A stretch of 64,000 nucleotides of DNA from Cupriavidus gilardii (GCF_008801915.1 NZ_VZOV01000016.1:62001-126000), one strand, 5' to 3'. Shown: positions 1 to 9,938, counted from the first letter of the stretch. Program-made: numbers and translations. Notes: generated from the letters alone by a model not told the origin.

Positions 1-1559
1 CACCGACTGAGGGGATTGGACTGCTCCGTGGGGATCCTGCCACGGATCATGTAGCCCATCAGGACCGGCACCAGGGTGACGGAGAGGCCCGCCGCCGCGG
101 CCATGGAGTAGGTCTTGGTAAAGGCCAGCGGCGAAAACAGTCGGCCCTCCTGCGCCTCCAGCGTGAACACCGGAATGAATGACAGCGTGATGATCAGCAG
201 CGAGAAGAACAGCGCCGGTCCAACCTCAGCCGCCGACTCGCCGATCACGCTCCAGCGTTCATGGCCGGTGAGATCCAGGCCGGGCTTATCCGCATGCCAA
301 TGCTCGAGATGCTTGTGCGCGTTCTCGATCATGACGACCGCGGCATCGACCATGGCGCCGATGGCAATGGCGATGCCGCCCAGCGACATGATGTTGGCAT
401 TGACACCCTGGTATCGCATGACCAGAAACGCGGCCAGCACACCCAGCGGCAATGAAACGATGGCAACCAGCGCGGAGCGCAGGTGGAACAGGAAAACCAG
501 GCAGACCACCGCGACGACGATAAACTCTTCGATCAGCTTGTGGGTCAGGTTTTCCACCGCCCGGTTGATCAGGGCGGAGCGATCGTACGTGGTGACGATC
601 TGGACGCCTGCCGGCAGGCTCTTCTGCAGCGTGGCGAGTTTGGCTTTGACCGCTTCGATGGTTTCCAGCGCGTTCTTGCCCGAGCGCATCACGATGACAC
701 CGCCGGCGACCTCTCCCTGGCCGTCGAGCTCGGCGATGCCGCGCCGCATCTCGGGACCAAGCTGGACGGTGGCGACATCGCCCAGCCGCACCGGGATGCC
801 GGCGTCGCTGGTCACCAGCGGGATCTGCCGGAAATCATCGAGCGTCTTCAGGTAGCCGCTGGCCCGGACCATGTACTCCGCCTCGCCCAATTCCAGCACC
901 GAGCCGCCGGTTTCCTGGTTGGCGCCCTTGAGCGCCGTAAGCACCTTGCCCTGCGACAGGTTGTAGGCGCGTAGCCGGTCCGGCATCAGGACGACCTGGA
1001 ACTGCTTCACCATGCCGCCGAGGGACGCGACCTCGGCAACATTGGGCAGCGATTTCAGCTCGAAGCGCAAGAACCAGTCCTGGAGCGCACGCAGTTGACT
1101 GAGGTCGTGCTGGCCGGTCTTGTCCACCAGCGTGTACTCGTAGATCCAGCCGACGCCGGTGGCGTCCGGCCCCAGCGCCGGCTTGGCGGCGCCGGGCAGG
1201 CGGGATTGCACCTGGTTCAGATATTCCAGCACGCGGGAGCGCGCCCAATACAGGTCGGTGCCGTCCTCGAATAGCACATAGACAAACGAGTCACCGAAGA
1301 ACGAGTAGCCGCGTACGGTCTTGGCGCCCGGGACCGACAGCATGGTCGTGGTCAGTGGATAGGTGACCTGGTTCTCGACAATCTGTGGCGCCTGGCCGGG
1401 AAACGGCGTGCGGATGATCACTTGCACATCGGACAAGTCCGGCAACGCGTCGAGCGGCGTGCTGCGCACGGCCCACAGTCCCCAGGCGGTCAGCATGACC
1501 GTGACCAGCAGGACCAGGAAACGGTTGCGGATGGAAGCAAGAATGAGCCGGGCGATCAT
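1..1559 (-). CDS. cusA: CusA/SilA heavy-metal RND efflux permease (N-terminal part)
   Basis: Inner-membrane RND pump of a tripartite Cu(I)/Ag(I) exporter, working with the CusB adaptor and CusC outer-membrane channel. About 519 codons are present, reading leftward and open at the window edge; full CusA proteins are about 1050 residues. The start reads [14 protein letters not shown], then a first membrane helix and the RND block [20 protein letters not shown] typical of the HME-RND subfamily. The last visible part ([15 protein letters not shown]) is a canonical CusA transmembrane stretch. The ATG overlaps the cusB stop as ATGA, so translation is probably coupled. The family assignment is firm; Cu/Ag rather than Co/Zn/Cd specificity is inferred from the CusF-type domain in cusB and the neighbouring copper genes. 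Confidence 0.93.
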   Translation of the reverse strand, partial: MIARLILASIRNRFLVLLVTVMLTAWGLWAVRSTPLDALPDLSDVQVIIRTPFPGQAPQIVENQVTYPLTTTMLSVPGAKTVRGYSFFGDSFVYVLFEDGTDLYWARSRVLEYLNQVQSRLPGAAKPALGPDATGVGWIYEYTLVDKTGQHDLSQLRALQDWFLRFELKSLPNVAEVASLGGMVKQFQVVLMPDRLRAYNLSQGKVLTALKGANQETGGSVLELGEAEYMVRASGYLKTLDDFRQIPLVTSDAGIPVRLGDVATVQLGPEMRRGIAELDGQGEVAGGVIVMRSGKNALETIEAVKAKLATLQKSLPAGVQIVTTYDRSALINRAVENLTHKLIEEFIVVAVVCLVFLFHLRSALVAIVSLPLGVLAAFLVMRYQGVNANIMSLGGIAIAIGAMVDAAVVMIENAHKHLEHWHADKPGLDLTGHERWSVIGESAAEVGPALFFSLLIITLSFIPVFTLEAQEGRLFSPLAFTKTYSMAAAAGLSVTLVPVLMGYMIRGRIPTEQSNPLSR

Positions 1560-3097
1560 GGCTTGGCCCCCTGGGTGGTGCCGGCCGGCTCGACTGCGGA
1601 CAGGATCGCCAGGCCATCCTTGTCCAGGTGGAAGCGGAACCGGATGCGGTCGCCGGTCTTGAGCCCCTTCGGCAGGCCGGCAGGCGGCGCGGCGAAATCC
1701 ATGGTCATCGCGCCCCACTGTGCCGAGGGAATCGGCCCGTGCGAGATGGTCAGGCCTTCGCGCGTCACGGCCTCGATGCGCCCGACGCCCTCGTGCTCGG
1801 GCGCAGCCGCAGCCGGCGCGGAAGCCGCTGTCGTGGCGCTCATGCGTTCGGCCGTGCCACGCAAGCTGGCTTCCGAATCGATGAGGAACTGCCCGGAGGT
1901 GACCACTTTCTGCCCCGCTTTCAGCCCGTCCAGCACCTCGACCATGCCGGCGGCCTCGCGCCCGGTCTTGACTTCGGTTGCCACAAAGCCGGCCTTGCCC
2001 GCATCGACCATGACGATGCTGCGCTGGCCGGTGCGGATGACGGACTCCAGCGGAATCATCAGCAATTCCTTCTGATCACCGCTGTCAAACCGGACCGTCA
2101 CGAACATCCCCGGCAACAGGTGCCTGCCCTTGTTGGGCAGGACAATGCGCACCTTGATGGTTCGCGTGGCCGGATTGACATCGGGCAGGACGGTATCGAC
2201 CTTGCCAACGATTGACTCGGTTGCGCCGGTCGGCGACACCTTGACCGCCCGGCCCGGAGCGATGGCGTGGGCTTGTCCCTCCGGTACCTCGGCAATCACC
2301 CAGACCTGGCTCAGGTCGGCCAGGCGAAACAGGGTCATGCCAGGAGACACAGTCATGCCCTCCCGGACCGCAACCTCTGTCACAAGGCCGTCGACGGGGC
2401 TCACAATGCCAAGAGTAGGCTGGAGCTTGCCGGATGATTCGACGGTGCTGACCTGGCCGGGGGTCATGCCAGCCTGCAGCATGCGGGCCTTGGCCGCGCT
2501 GCGCAGGTCGGATTGGCCACCCGCGGCCATGCGGGACACGGCAAGATATTCCTCTTGCGCGGCCACCCAATCGGGCGAGTACAGCGTCACCAGTGCTTGG
2601 CCGCGCCGGACCGGGTCGAGGGTCGCTTTGACCGCTACGTGCTGGACGAAGGCATTCGTCCGCGCCTGGATCACCTGGACACTGCGCTCGTCAATGGCGA
2701 CATTGCCAGGTGCCTCGAGCACGGCGCTCATCCGGCTCGCCTTGACCTCAGTCGTGCGGATGCCCAAATTCTGCGCGACACGGCTGTCGACCGTGACGCC
2801 GCTGCCTCCGCTGCCTCCGGCATCCCCATCCGCATAAACGGGCACGAGCTGCATGTCCATGAAAGGGGACTTGCCTGGCTTGTCGAAACGCTGGCCGGGT
2901 ACCATCGGATCGTGCCAGTACAGGATCTTCTTGCCAGTGTTCGGATCGGTGTCGCCTGCTTTGAGCGCAGACGCCGCGCCTGGCGCGGCCGTCTGCGCAG
3001 ATTGTGTGCCGCGCATGACGCCGAGGTGGTAGGCGCCATAGAGGGCGGCACCGATGACAACGACGCCGGCGACCGCGGCAATGACTGGTTTCTTCAT
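1556..3097 (-). CDS. cusB: CusB-type periplasmic adaptor with fused CusF-like domain
   Basis: Membrane-fusion protein (513 aa) linking CusA to CusC across the periplasm and delivering Cu+/Ag+ to the pump. The chosen ATG ([11 protein letters not shown]) has an AAGGAA ribosome site and overlaps the cusC stop as ATGA; a longer in-frame start 23 codons upstream would lie inside cusC. An N-terminal membrane anchor is followed near residues 55-90 by a heavy-metal-binding YHS-like module ([11 protein letters not shown]...[11 protein letters not shown]), then the lipoyl/beta-barrel adaptor core. The last ~80 residues resemble CusF: H-G-P-I-P then W-G-A-M-T-M, matching the His/Trp/Met/Met Cu(I) site. 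The adaptor and metallochaperone are thus one polypeptide, unlike separate cusF in E. coli. Confidence 0.93.
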   Translation of the reverse strand: MKKPVIAAVAGVVVIGAALYGAYHLGVMRGTQSAQTAAPGAASALKAGDTDPNTGKKILYWHDPMVPGQRFDKPGKSPFMDMQLVPVYADGDAGGSGGSGVTVDSRVAQNLGIRTTEVKASRMSAVLEAPGNVAIDERSVQVIQARTNAFVQHVAVKATLDPVRRGQALVTLYSPDWVAAQEEYLAVSRMAAGGQSDLRSAAKARMLQAGMTPGQVSTVESSGKLQPTLGIVSPVDGLVTEVAVREGMTVSPGMTLFRLADLSQVWVIAEVPEGQAHAIAPGRAVKVSPTGATESIVGKVDTVLPDVNPATRTIKVRIVLPNKGRHLLPGMFVTVRFDSGDQKELLMIPLESVIRTGQRSIVMVDAGKAGFVATEVKTGREAAGMVEVLDGLKAGQKVVTSGQFLIDSEASLRGTAERMSATTAASAPAAAAPEHEGVGRIEAVTREGLTISHGPIPSAQWGAMTMDFAAPPAGLPKGLKTGDRIRFRFHLDKDGLAILSAVEPAGTTQGAKP

Positions 3098-4395
3098 TTG
3101 CGTTCCTTGGTGGCTGGCTCGGTCTGCGCGGTAGGCAGCGGGATCAGGAAGGTCAAGTCGGCCCACAGCTTTGCCGTCCTGGCCTCCAGCGTCAGCCGCT
3201 CCACCGCTGTGTCGATGGCGCGATGGTTGGCCTCGGCGACGGCAAGCAGCGATCCGGTATTGGCCCGGTATGCCGTGAGCGCTGCCTCCGCCTGCTGATT
3301 GGCGAGCGGTAAGGTCTTCTCGTCGTAGCGTTGGAGCCGCTCAAGGTTGCGCTGCAGCTCGGCAAGTTTGGCGCCTACCATGGCCTGGGTATTGCGCCGG
3401 ATGATTTCGGACTTGGCACGCGCTTCATTGGCCTGTGCCAGCCGGGCAGCGACGTCGCGGTCTTGGCGATTGCCCCGGTCCCAGGGCACCGGGAAGCTGA
3501 CGTTGATCGACCCCATGTTGGAGAAGGCTGGGCCGCGCTGGCTGTACATCAGCTCGACCGTCACATCTGGTGTCCTGGCCTCCGTTGCCACCTGGATCTC
3601 CGACTCGGCCAGGGCCACGTCGCGCCGTGCCGCCGCGATCTCGGGAACCGCGTCGAATTCGTCTTTCGCCAGTTGCTGAATGCTCTGGGGTACGTCGAGC
3701 GGCGGGCGCTGCGACAGTGTGCGGTTAGCCGCAGGCCCGACCCAGCGCTGCAGATTAAGCATGGCGGTGGCTACGGCGGCCCGGTTTTCGTCGAGGCGGT
3801 CATGCAGCTTCTGGACTTCCAGCTCCATCGCCAAGACATCCGCACGCGTGCCACGCCCGCTGCGATAGGCGGCGGTCGCCGCCTGGAGCGCCAGGTCCAG
3901 GGGATGGCCGTGATGGCCTAGCAGGACACCGGTCTGCTCGGCATACCACCGATCGAGCCAGGCACCGACGGCATTCCGTTGCACGTTGGCCAGTCCGACC
4001 GCGCGCTGCGCCTCGGCGGCAGTCGCCTCGGCTTCAAAGCGCGCCGCCTTGGCGCGGCGCTTGTCCGAGCGCGTGAATTCCTGCATCACGCTGATGGACC
4101 GCATGGTCATGAAATCCCGCGTGAGCGAGAACTGGTCCGGCCCGGTCACGGGGACGTTGTTGAGTCCAAGTTTGAGCACCGGGTCCGGCAATTGGCCGGC
4201 GGAAACCGCCATTTGCACGGCTGCCTCGACGGCGCCTCGCGAGGATTCGGCATCGCCGGCGTGAGTGGTCGCGAGCGCGACGGTCTCCTCGAGGGAAAGA
4301 GAAGGGGCAGATTGCGCAGCCGCGGCATGCGACACCGCCATGCTGAAGGCAGGCGCGCAAAGCAGCGCCAGCGTCAGGCGACGAGGAAAAAGCAT
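3094..4395 (-). CDS. cusC: CusC-type outer-membrane factor
   Basis: TolC-family outer-membrane channel (433 aa) of the Cus efflux complex. It starts with a cleavable signal (LTLALLCAPAFSMAVSHAAAAQ) and has the long alpha-helical hairpins of the OEP fold, with two repeated halves: an LSLEETVALATTHAGD repeat start and a second half around residues 200-380 rich in Ala, Glu and Arg coiled coil. A good ribosome site (ACGGAGG) precedes the ATG. No lipobox Cys is seen at the signal end, unlike E. coli CusC. Second gene of the operon after the small cusD-like gene; its stop overlaps the cusB start. A second homologue begins at 63852. Confidence 0.92.
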   Translation of the reverse strand: MLFPRRLTLALLCAPAFSMAVSHAAAAQSAPSLSLEETVALATTHAGDAESSRGAVEAAVQMAVSAGQLPDPVLKLGLNNVPVTGPDQFSLTRDFMTMRSISVMQEFTRSDKRRAKAARFEAEATAAEAQRAVGLANVQRNAVGAWLDRWYAEQTGVLLGHHGHPLDLALQAATAAYRSGRGTRADVLAMELEVQKLHDRLDENRAAVATAMLNLQRWVGPAANRTLSQRPPLDVPQSIQQLAKDEFDAVPEIAAARRDVALAESEIQVATEARTPDVTVELMYSQRGPAFSNMGSINVSFPVPWDRGNRQDRDVAARLAQANEARAKSEIIRRNTQAMVGAKLAELQRNLERLQRYDEKTLPLANQQAEAALTAYRANTGSLLAVAEANHRAIDTAVERLTLEARTAKLWADLTFLIPLPTAQTEPATKERK

Positions 4396-4465
4396 AAAGC
4401 CTCCGTGAACGACGACAGCTACCCGAGTCTAGCTGGGCAGCACCGAATGGGCGTCGATCTGGAGG

Positions 4466-4867
4466 CTACGTTTGAAAACTGCAGTGAAGGATGTTCAGGG
4501 GCGGCGGGCCGCGCGCCTCGACCTCGGCGCGCAGCGCGATGCGAACCTCGGCCGTGACCACGCGCGTGGGTTCCACGACGCTCTTCAGCACTGGCAGGAA
4601 GGCCGGAAGCTGCGGTGAAACATGGTCCGCGCTCTTGGAATCTGCCTGGCAGTGCGCCAGGCAGAGCGCACTCTGGTCAGTGCCTTGGTCGCTACCGCCA
4701 GCCGCCATATCGGCACAGGATTCGGTCATTGCCGCCGTCGTGCCGCTGCCTTCCACCTGATAGCGGCTACCGGTACAGGCGTACGCGGCCGCTGCCAGTT
4801 GGACTGTCAGAAACACAACGAGAAGGAGGCCGGCGAACCAGGGATGCCGGCGGACCGAGTGACGCAA
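4466..4867 (-). CDS. Small secreted CusD/SilD-like protein
   Basis: A 133-residue protein that opens the cus operon. It begins at TTG (AAAGAA ribosome site) and has a signal or anchor helix (LLLVVFLTVQLAAAAYA) followed by a region with a Cys/His pattern ALCLAHCQADSKSADH and a C-terminal PPPLNILHCSFQT. A paralogue with the same architecture lies at 63381, also directly in front of a cusC gene, so the pairing is conserved. In C. metallidurans the first gene of cusDCBAF and silDCBA is called cusD/silD; I infer equivalence from position and size. The function is unknown; the conserved Cys and His residues suggest periplasmic metal sensing or handover. Confidence 0.7.
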   Translation of the reverse strand: MRHSVRRHPWFAGLLLVVFLTVQLAAAAYACTGSRYQVEGSGTTAAMTESCADMAAGGSDQGTDQSALCLAHCQADSKSADHVSPQLPAFLPVLKSVVEPTRVVTAEVRIALRAEVEARGPPPLNILHCSFQT

Positions 4868-4985
4868 GAGTTCTTTGCGGTGGGCGTGATAGTCGCAAGG
4901 ATACTGTCTTTTGCGGGTAATGCAACCGGACCTTTCGCCCCGGGTCTTCTCGCAACGTGGCCCAAGTTTCCGAAGGATCGTGTCC

Positions 4986-5016
4986 TTGACCTTCCCACCG
5001 GGGCAAGGTCTATCGT
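4986..5016 (+). promoter_or_regulatory. CueR-type promoter of cueR-copF
   Basis: TTGACC and TATCGT hexamers are separated by a 19-bp spacer holding the dyad GACCTTCCC-ACCGG-GGCAAGGTC. The over-long spacer with a CCTTCC/GG-AAGG dyad is the signature of MerR-family copper activators (CueR/CupR), which distort the DNA to let RNA polymerase fire. It points to the cueR gene about 90 bp downstream, so cueR and the ATPase are probably autoregulated. A second promoter of the same design is at 53814-53844. Confidence 0.88.
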
Positions 5017-5105
5017 TGAGTCATCGAACCCTGGATGCCATCCACCCCGCAGCTTGCTCAAGTTGCGTGTCCGAGACAACAGGGATTGAAGGTAAGGAGC
5101 ACATC

Positions 5106-5534
5106 ATGAATATTGGACAAGCCGCCGGCGCATCCGGCGTCTCGGCCAAGATGATCCGCTACTACGAAAGCGTTGGTCTTGTGACTTCAGCCGCACGCAG
5201 CGCGGGGAACTACCGGGTGTATGGTCAAGCTGACATTCATACCCTGCGCTTCATTGGGCGAGCGCGGGCGATGGGCTTCTCGATGGCCCAGATCCGCGAG
5301 TTGCTCGGGTTGTGGCAAAACAAACGGCGCGCGAGTGCAACGGTAAAGGCGATTGCGGAACAGCGAATCCAGGAGCTGGACGCCCGCATTGCCTCACTGT
5401 CCAGCATGCGTGACACGCTCCTGTACTTGTCGCGACATTGCGAAGGCGATGACCGCCCCGAATGCCCGATCCTGGATGAGTTCAGCGGCGAACCGCCGAA
5501 ACATCGAGCGGCAGTACGTGCAACCAGGCAGTGA
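5106..5534 (+). CDS. cueR: CueR/CupR copper-responsive MerR-family regulator
   Basis: Cytoplasmic Cu+/Ag+ sensor of 142 aa that activates copper-ATPase promoters. The ATG at 5106 follows AAGGAG. Residues 1-70 form the MerR winged helix-turn-helix ([25 protein letters not shown], then [24 protein letters not shown]), followed by the dimer coiled coil. The metal loop near the C-terminus reads C-EGDDRPE-C, the C-X7-C Cu(I) site of CueR. The neighbouring dyad promoter and the overlapping P-type ATPase confirm the role. It is the only cueR visible, so it likely also serves the copF2 promoter near 53.8 kb. Confidence 0.95.
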   Translation: MNIGQAAGASGVSAKMIRYYESVGLVTSAARSAGNYRVYGQADIHTLRFIGRARAMGFSMAQIRELLGLWQNKRRASATVKAIAEQRIQELDARIASLSSMRDTLLYLSRHCEGDDRPECPILDEFSGEPPKHRAAVRATRQ

Positions 5535-7975
5535 GCGCGATGACCACGAGCGATCGACAACGGCAATCTCTCGACCCTGCCTCACATCACGCGATGGCAG
5601 CAGCGCGAGACGATGAGCACGTAGGGCACGGCAGCGGAAATGCGCCGAATCGACGAGACCATGATTCCACCAGTCACGGCGCTGCCGTCTGTGGGGCCAG
5701 TGCACGCGATCCTGTGTGTGGAATGACGGTCATGCGGGATGTGCCATACCAGGCAAGCTATGCCGGGGCACAATACTTCTTCTGCAGTGCCGGCTGCCAG
5801 AAGCGGTTCGAGGCCGAGCCGACGCGCTATGTCGAGACACCAAGCGTTTCGGCGCCCGATGAAGGCGAGACGGCGCCGGGCACGACCTATACGTGCCCGA
5901 TGCACCCCGAAATCCGCGAGGACCATCCCGGGACGTGCCCAAAGTGCGGCATGGCACTCGAGCCGCTCATGCCAAGCCTCGACGACGACCAGAATCCCGA
6001 ACTCGCGGCGTTTCGCCATCGCTTCTGGTGGACCTTGCCGCTGACGATCGCCGTCGTGTCGCTGGTGATGCTTGGGGACCGCCTCGGGGTGCTGGAGCCC
6101 GCGACGCAAAGCTGGGTGGAACTCGTCTTGTCCGCACCGGTGGTCCTCTGGGCAGGCTGGCCCATCTACGTCCGCTGCCTCCAGTCGTTCCGAAACCGCA
6201 GCCCGAACATGTGGACGCTGATCGGTCTGGGTACGGGTACGGCGTTCGTCTACAGCGTCGCCGCCACCGTTGCCCCAGAGCTGTTTCCCCGCGCCTTTCT
6301 CATGCACGGCCGGATCGCGGTCTACTTCGAAGCCGCGGCCGTCATCATTTCGCTGACGTTGCTCGGCCAGATCTTCGAGTTGCGGGCGCGCTCGCAGACC
6401 TCGGCAGCCATCAAGTCGCTGCTCGGCCTGGCCCCCAAGACGGCACGCCGCCTCAATCCGGACGGCAGCGAGGCCGATATTCCGCTCACGCACGTGCATG
6501 TCGGCGATCTCCTGAGGGTCCGGCCCGACGAAAAGGTGCCCACGGATGGCGTCGTGAACGAAGGGGCCAGCGCCATCGACGAATCGATGATCACCGGTGA
6601 GCCTCTGCCCGTCTCCAAGCGCGTCGGCGACCACGTGATCGGCGCCACCATCAACACCTCGGGCAGCCTGGTGATGCGCTCAGAAAAGGTCGGCGCCCAG
6701 ACGGTGCTGTCGCAGATCGTGCAGATGGTGGCCCAGGCACAGCGCTCCAAGGCGCCGATGCAGCGGATGGCGGACCGGGTCGCCGGCGTGTTCGTGGTGG
6801 TGGTCGTAACCATCGCCTTGCTCACGTTCTTCGCCTGGGGCGTCTTCGGCCCCGAGCCGAGCTGGGTCTTTGGCCTGGTCAATGCGGTGGCTGTACTGAT
6901 CATTGCCTGTCCCTGCGCGCTGGGATTGGCCACCCCATCCATCATGGTGGCCAGCGGGAATGGCGCGACCAAGGGCATTCTGTTCCGGGACGCGGCGGCC
7001 ATCGAGCAATTCCGCAAGGTCGACACCCTGATCGTGGACAAGACCGGCACGCTGACAGAAGGCCGTCCGAGTTTTGAACGGGCCTATCGTGTCGATCCGT
7101 TCACGGAAACCGAGGTGCTTCGTTTGGCCGCGAGCCTCGACCAGGGCAGCGAACATCCGCTAGCCGCGACCCTCGTCACCGCCGCGCGTGAGCGCGGCCT
7201 GGCCCTGGCGAAGGCGGAGGATTTCGCCTCGGACACGGGCATGGGGGTACGCGGCCGCGTCGGTGGCCACCAGCTCGTGCTGGGCAACACCGCCCTGATG
7301 CAGCAGGAACAGGTCGACGTTGCACCACTGGCGTCTCAGGCGGATACCCTGCGGCAGCAAGGCGCCAGTGTCATGTATCTGGCGGCAGATCGAACATTGG
7401 CCGGTCTGCTTGCCGTCTCCGACCCCGTCAAGGCCAGCACGCCCGAGGCTCTGATGACGCTCAGGCAAGCCGGGGTCCGCGTGGTGATGGCGACAGGTGA
7501 CGGCGCTGTCACGGCGAAGGCGGTAGCCGGTCGCCTGGGCATCGACGAGTTTCATGGCGAAGTGAAGCCGGCCGACAAGCTGGCGCTCGTCGAGAAGCTG
7601 CAAGGGGAAGGCCGCGTGGTTGCGATGGCGGGCGACGGCATCAACGACGCGCCGGCATTGGCAAAGGCCGATGTGGGCGTTGCGATGGGAACCGGCACAG
7701 ATGTGGCGATGCACAGCGCCCAGATGACCCTCGTCAAGGGCGATCTGCGCGGTATCGCCCGAGCACGCGAACTCTCCGAGGCCACTATCGCCAACATGCG
7801 GCAGAACCTGGGCTTCGCCTTTATCTATAACGCGCTGGGTATCCCGCTGGCGGCGGGGTTGCTGTACCCGTTCACCGGCTGGTTGCTGTCGCCGATGATC
7901 GCGGCATTGGCCATGAGCCTGAGTTCCGTTTCAGTGATCTCCAATGCGCTACGACTCAGACGCCGCGTGGCGTAG
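5531..7975 (+). CDS. copF: CopF-type Cu(I) P1B-ATPase, copy 1
   Basis: Inner-membrane ATPase exporting cytoplasmic Cu+ (Ag+). The reading frame begins at GTG 5531, overlapping the cueR stop, or at ATG 5540. Order of parts: His-rich tail; YHS-like module (DPVCGM...[11 protein letters not shown], residues ~60-90); heavy-metal-binding domain (YTCPMHPEI...[10 protein letters not shown], ~118-145); transmembrane segments; actuator (TGEPLPV); metal-binding [10 protein letters not shown] helix; phosphorylation motif [13 protein letters not shown] (EHPLAA); [10 protein letters not shown]; and C-terminal [14 protein letters not shown]. Oddity: after the CPC helix it reads [12 protein letters not shown], whereas copy 2 (51016-53457) reads [13 protein letters not shown], so one Met codon is missing in an otherwise invariant stretch. 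Cotranscribed with cueR. Confidence 0.93.
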   Translation: MSAMTTSDRQRQSLDPASHHAMAAARDDEHVGHGSGNAPNRRDHDSTSHGAAVCGASARDPVCGMTVMRDVPYQASYAGAQYFFCSAGCQKRFEAEPTRYVETPSVSAPDEGETAPGTTYTCPMHPEIREDHPGTCPKCGMALEPLMPSLDDDQNPELAAFRHRFWWTLPLTIAVVSLVMLGDRLGVLEPATQSWVELVLSAPVVLWAGWPIYVRCLQSFRNRSPNMWTLIGLGTGTAFVYSVAATVAPELFPRAFLMHGRIAVYFEAAAVIISLTLLGQIFELRARSQTSAAIKSLLGLAPKTARRLNPDGSEADIPLTHVHVGDLLRVRPDEKVPTDGVVNEGASAIDESMITGEPLPVSKRVGDHVIGATINTSGSLVMRSEKVGAQTVLSQIVQMVAQAQRSKAPMQRMADRVAGVFVVVVVTIALLTFFAWGVFGPEPSWVFGLVNAVAVLIIACPCALGLATPSIMVASGNGATKGILFRDAAAIEQFRKVDTLIVDKTGTLTEGRPSFERAYRVDPFTETEVLRLAASLDQGSEHPLAATLVTAARERGLALAKAEDFASDTGMGVRGRVGGHQLVLGNTALMQQEQVDVAPLASQADTLRQQGASVMYLAADRTLAGLLAVSDPVKASTPEALMTLRQAGVRVVMATGDGAVTAKAVAGRLGIDEFHGEVKPADKLALVEKLQGEGRVVAMAGDGINDAPALAKADVGVAMGTGTDVAMHSAQMTLVKGDLRGIARARELSEATIANMRQNLGFAFIYNALGIPLAAGLLYPFTGWLLSPMIAALAMSLSSVSVISNALRLRRRVA

Positions 7976-8071
7976 CTATTGTCATGTGTGAATTCGACTC
8001 TACCAACCCGTGTCTCCTTGCCTTGCTGCCCAGATCGGGGGGCTAGACTAGGACAAATGCTGGCGTGATTC

Positions 8072-8329
8072 ATGAAGCATAGCCGCAGCCCCTTCACTCG
8101 CTTGCTTGCGCTGCTGTTGTTGGCCTTGTGCGCTGACCATCAACAGGACGGTCGGCACTGGGCCGACAGCAACGGTCACGGGCCCGATCTCGGTGTCTTG
8201 CCGACTATGGCTGGGCTTGAACACGTTCTGCCGCCCACGCCATACACCTTCCGCATCTTCCACACGGCTGACAGCGCGAACAACTCGCCTGGTCCGGTCT
8301 ATCTCGCAACGGCCCGCTTGCGCATCTGA
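8072..8329 (+). CDS. Possible small secreted protein
   Basis: Weak candidate of 85 codons between copF and the GPDW-motif gene. It begins with a hydrophobic signal-like run (RLLALLLLALC) but the remainder is low in recognisable features (HVLPPTPYTFRIFHTADS near the middle). Its overall shape, signal then a short His/Pro-containing body, resembles the small secreted proteins elsewhere in the window (60251, 62459), possibly decayed. No strong ribosome site is visible. It may be a pseudogene or non-coding. Confidence 0.3.
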   Translation: MKHSRSPFTRLLALLLLALCADHQQDGRHWADSNGHGPDLGVLPTMAGLEHVLPPTPYTFRIFHTADSANNSPGPVYLATARLRI

Positions 8330-8449
8330 TCTATCCCTACGCGTGGCCCACTTCGGCCACGTGCTTGACTTTGGTGGCTCTACCCGAGCGTGGGTGCTCT
8401 GACCCGTTGCGGTTGAGCCAGACAAAACCGAATACTGGGGAAGATCATC

Positions 8450-8692
8450 ATGCATTCCACTCTCAAGACTCTCGTTCTCATTTCACTCGCCGTCGCGACC
8501 GCGCAGGCGCTCGCGGGTCCCGACTGGGACGTCATCAATCGCGCGCGCACTGCAGCGCAACACCCTGCGGCGACCTCCAGTACATCAGCCTCTCAGGCAT
8601 CGATGTTGGCGCGCTGCAATGCAATGATGAAACAAATGGATTCCCAGTCGACCGGCGGCGGCAGCCCGATGGGGCCTTCCGAGTCCAAGTGA
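8450..8692 (+). CDS. Small secreted protein with GPDW motif, copy 1
   Basis: 80 aa, with a signal peptide (LVLISLAVATAQALA) cleaved before GPDWDVINRAR. The body has Ser, Thr, Gln and a MLARCNAMMKQMDSQ segment with one Cys and several Met, plausible soft-metal ligands. A paralogue at 62998-63219 shares the mature start GPDWYVIEKAR and a C-terminal single-Cys, Met-rich segment (AMMQKCREMMGQ). Both sit in copper loci, so a periplasmic copper-related role is inferred; no function is known to me. It follows copF at some distance and precedes another Met-rich secreted protein. Confidence 0.75.
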   Translation: MHSTLKTLVLISLAVATAQALAGPDWDVINRARTAAQHPAATSSTSASQASMLARCNAMMKQMDSQSTGGGSPMGPSESK

Positions 8693-8847
8693 CTGAGGGT
8701 GCTTCGGCCGACCAGGCAAAGCATGCATCCGTGCAATCCGGCCTCTGGCATCCGCCCTGAGGGAGCCGGACTGACTGTCTGCCCGCCCACTTGTCTGGTA
8801 CTGGATTGGCGCGTGGTCATTGAATCGCGATCGATAAGGAGATCGCC

Positions 8848-9150
8848 ATGAATACGAAATCACTAGTAGCCGCAACCCTAGCCGTGGTGATGCTTGGCGC
8901 CAGCGGCTGGTCCGCAGCGGCCGGTGCAACCCGTGGCGCCGAAAGCGCCAAGACGGGTGCACAGGACAAGGGGCACGACATGATGATGGACCACATGATG
9001 GGCGGCGGCATGATGGGAAGCTGCCCGATGATGGGCCTGCCACCTGGCAACGAGAAGCTTTCGATGCAGATGCATGCGGACATGATGCAGGCGATGGGCG
9101 AGATCATGCGCAAGTACGCGGACAAGATCCAGACGCCACCGACGAAGTAA
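8848..9150 (+). CDS. Met/His-rich secreted protein
   Basis: 100 aa, ribosome site AAGGAG, signal peptide (LVAATLAVVMLGASGWSAAA). The mature part contains GHDMMMDHMMGGGMMGSCPMM, a dense Met/His cluster with a single Cys typical of periplasmic Cu(I)/Ag(I) buffering proteins, followed by a predicted helix (SMQMHADMMQAMGEIMRKYADKI). Located in the tail of the cueR-copF unit, 25-50 bp from the next small gene. Probably a periplasmic copper binder; the exact family is not recognised. Confidence 0.78.
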   Translation: MNTKSLVAATLAVVMLGASGWSAAAGATRGAESAKTGAQDKGHDMMMDHMMGGGMMGSCPMMGLPPGNEKLSMQMHADMMQAMGEIMRKYADKIQTPPTK

Positions 9151-9195
9151 GGACGCTGTCCAGATCCGAACCATTTGAAAAGGAGTACCACCACC

Positions 9196-9444
9196 ATGAA
9201 ATGCAATCCGAAAGCAATGATCACCGCAGGCATCGCTCTGGCGGCAATGCTGGCAGCCGCCTATGCCCTATTGCCGCCGGTCCGAGCGCTTGTCCTGGGT
9301 ATTGGGCCGTATCTCCTGCTCTTGATCTGCCCATTGTCGATGTGGCTGATGATGAAGAGCATGAGCGCGCAGGACGATCAAGTGGGCGGAATGACCGAGC
9401 AAGCGCCAAAGCAGAAGCCCCATCCATTTCGAATCAAGGAGTGA
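9196..9444 (+). CDS. DUF2933-type small membrane protein, copy 1
   Basis: 82 aa starting at ATG 9196 after AGGAG; an upstream TTG in frame is less likely. Two hydrophobic segments (MITAGIALAAMLAAAYALL and YLLLLICPLSMWLMM) carry the hallmark LICPLSMW block of DUF2933 proteins, which usually read LLCPLMH. The tail is hydrophilic. A related gene at 53471-53746 reads [11 protein letters not shown] and sits next to the second copF. This recurrence beside CopF ATPases suggests a small accessory subunit or membrane copper handler; the biochemical role is not established. Confidence 0.75.
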   Translation: MKCNPKAMITAGIALAAMLAAAYALLPPVRALVLGIGPYLLLLICPLSMWLMMKSMSAQDDQVGGMTEQAPKQKPHPFRIKE

Positions 9445-9514
9445 CAGGACGGCAGAGCAATTGGCACGCATGGCGGACGCGTACCCGGGCCGCCAACGAA
9501 GAGAGAGGTAACAC

Positions 9515-9592
9515 GTGAACAAATCGTTGATATGGAGAGTCCTCTTGATCGTGTTCGCCATCATCGGCGTGCTGCATCCTTTGGCGCGGTAG
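9515..9592 (+). CDS. Very short single-helix membrane protein
   Basis: 25-codon frame beginning at GTG 9515 after GAGAGG: MNKSLIWRVLLIVFAIIGV then LHPLAR. It is essentially one transmembrane helix with positive N-terminal residues and a basic end. It lies just after the DUF2933 gene, in the same direction. Small size makes this uncertain, but the ribosome site, clean helix and operon position favour a real micro-protein. Confidence 0.45.
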   Translation: MNKSLIWRVLLIVFAIIGVLHPLAR

Positions 9593-9742
9593 GCATGCTC
9601 GTGATGCATCAACGCATGATGGGCGGGTTCAGTCTTTGCTAGCCCGGGTGCAAGCTGGGGAGCAGCGCCTGAAGTAGACGGGCAAGTGCGTGCCCTCCTG
9701 CCATGGCGAAGCAAGGGGACTCGGCAACCTTGTGGGAAATTG

Positions 9743-9877
9743 ATGCTTGCAAGGCAGGAAGAGCAAGACCTGGCCCACCGCTTCGCGGCGGACTATGAGG
9801 CGTATCGCAAGCGGGTGCCCGTGTTCTTGCCGGGCCGCTGCCAATGGGCGCAGCTATTGGGCAAGCTCTGGGAGTGA
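9743..9877 (+). pseudogene. C-terminal remnant of an isoprenylcysteine methyltransferase-like protein
   Basis: The translated stretch LARQEEQDLAHRFAADYEAYRKRVPVFLP matches the conserved C-terminal end of bacterial ICMT/PEMT-type membrane methyltransferases (E-E-x-D/E-L...F...Y..Y...VP.F.P). The membrane-spanning N-terminal two thirds are missing and the upstream ~100 bp do not encode them in any frame I can follow. It marks decay or a recombination scar between the copF tail and the Rieske gene. Confidence 0.6.
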
Positions 9878-9938
9878 GCGGTTGGGCAGCCAGTCACGTT
9901 GCTGGCCACATGCCCCCCCGGGATTGGAGTAAATCGCC

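Noticed and set aside
4906..4922. GTCTTTTGCGGGTAATG as a CopR box before cusD1
   Set aside because: Only the right half matches and no -10 occurs at the 38-bp spacing. It may be chance, so not listed as a feature.
5582..6634. A 350-codon frame antisense to copF1
   Set aside because: Antisense of conserved ATPase and YHS-domain codons; no independent signature or ribosome site.
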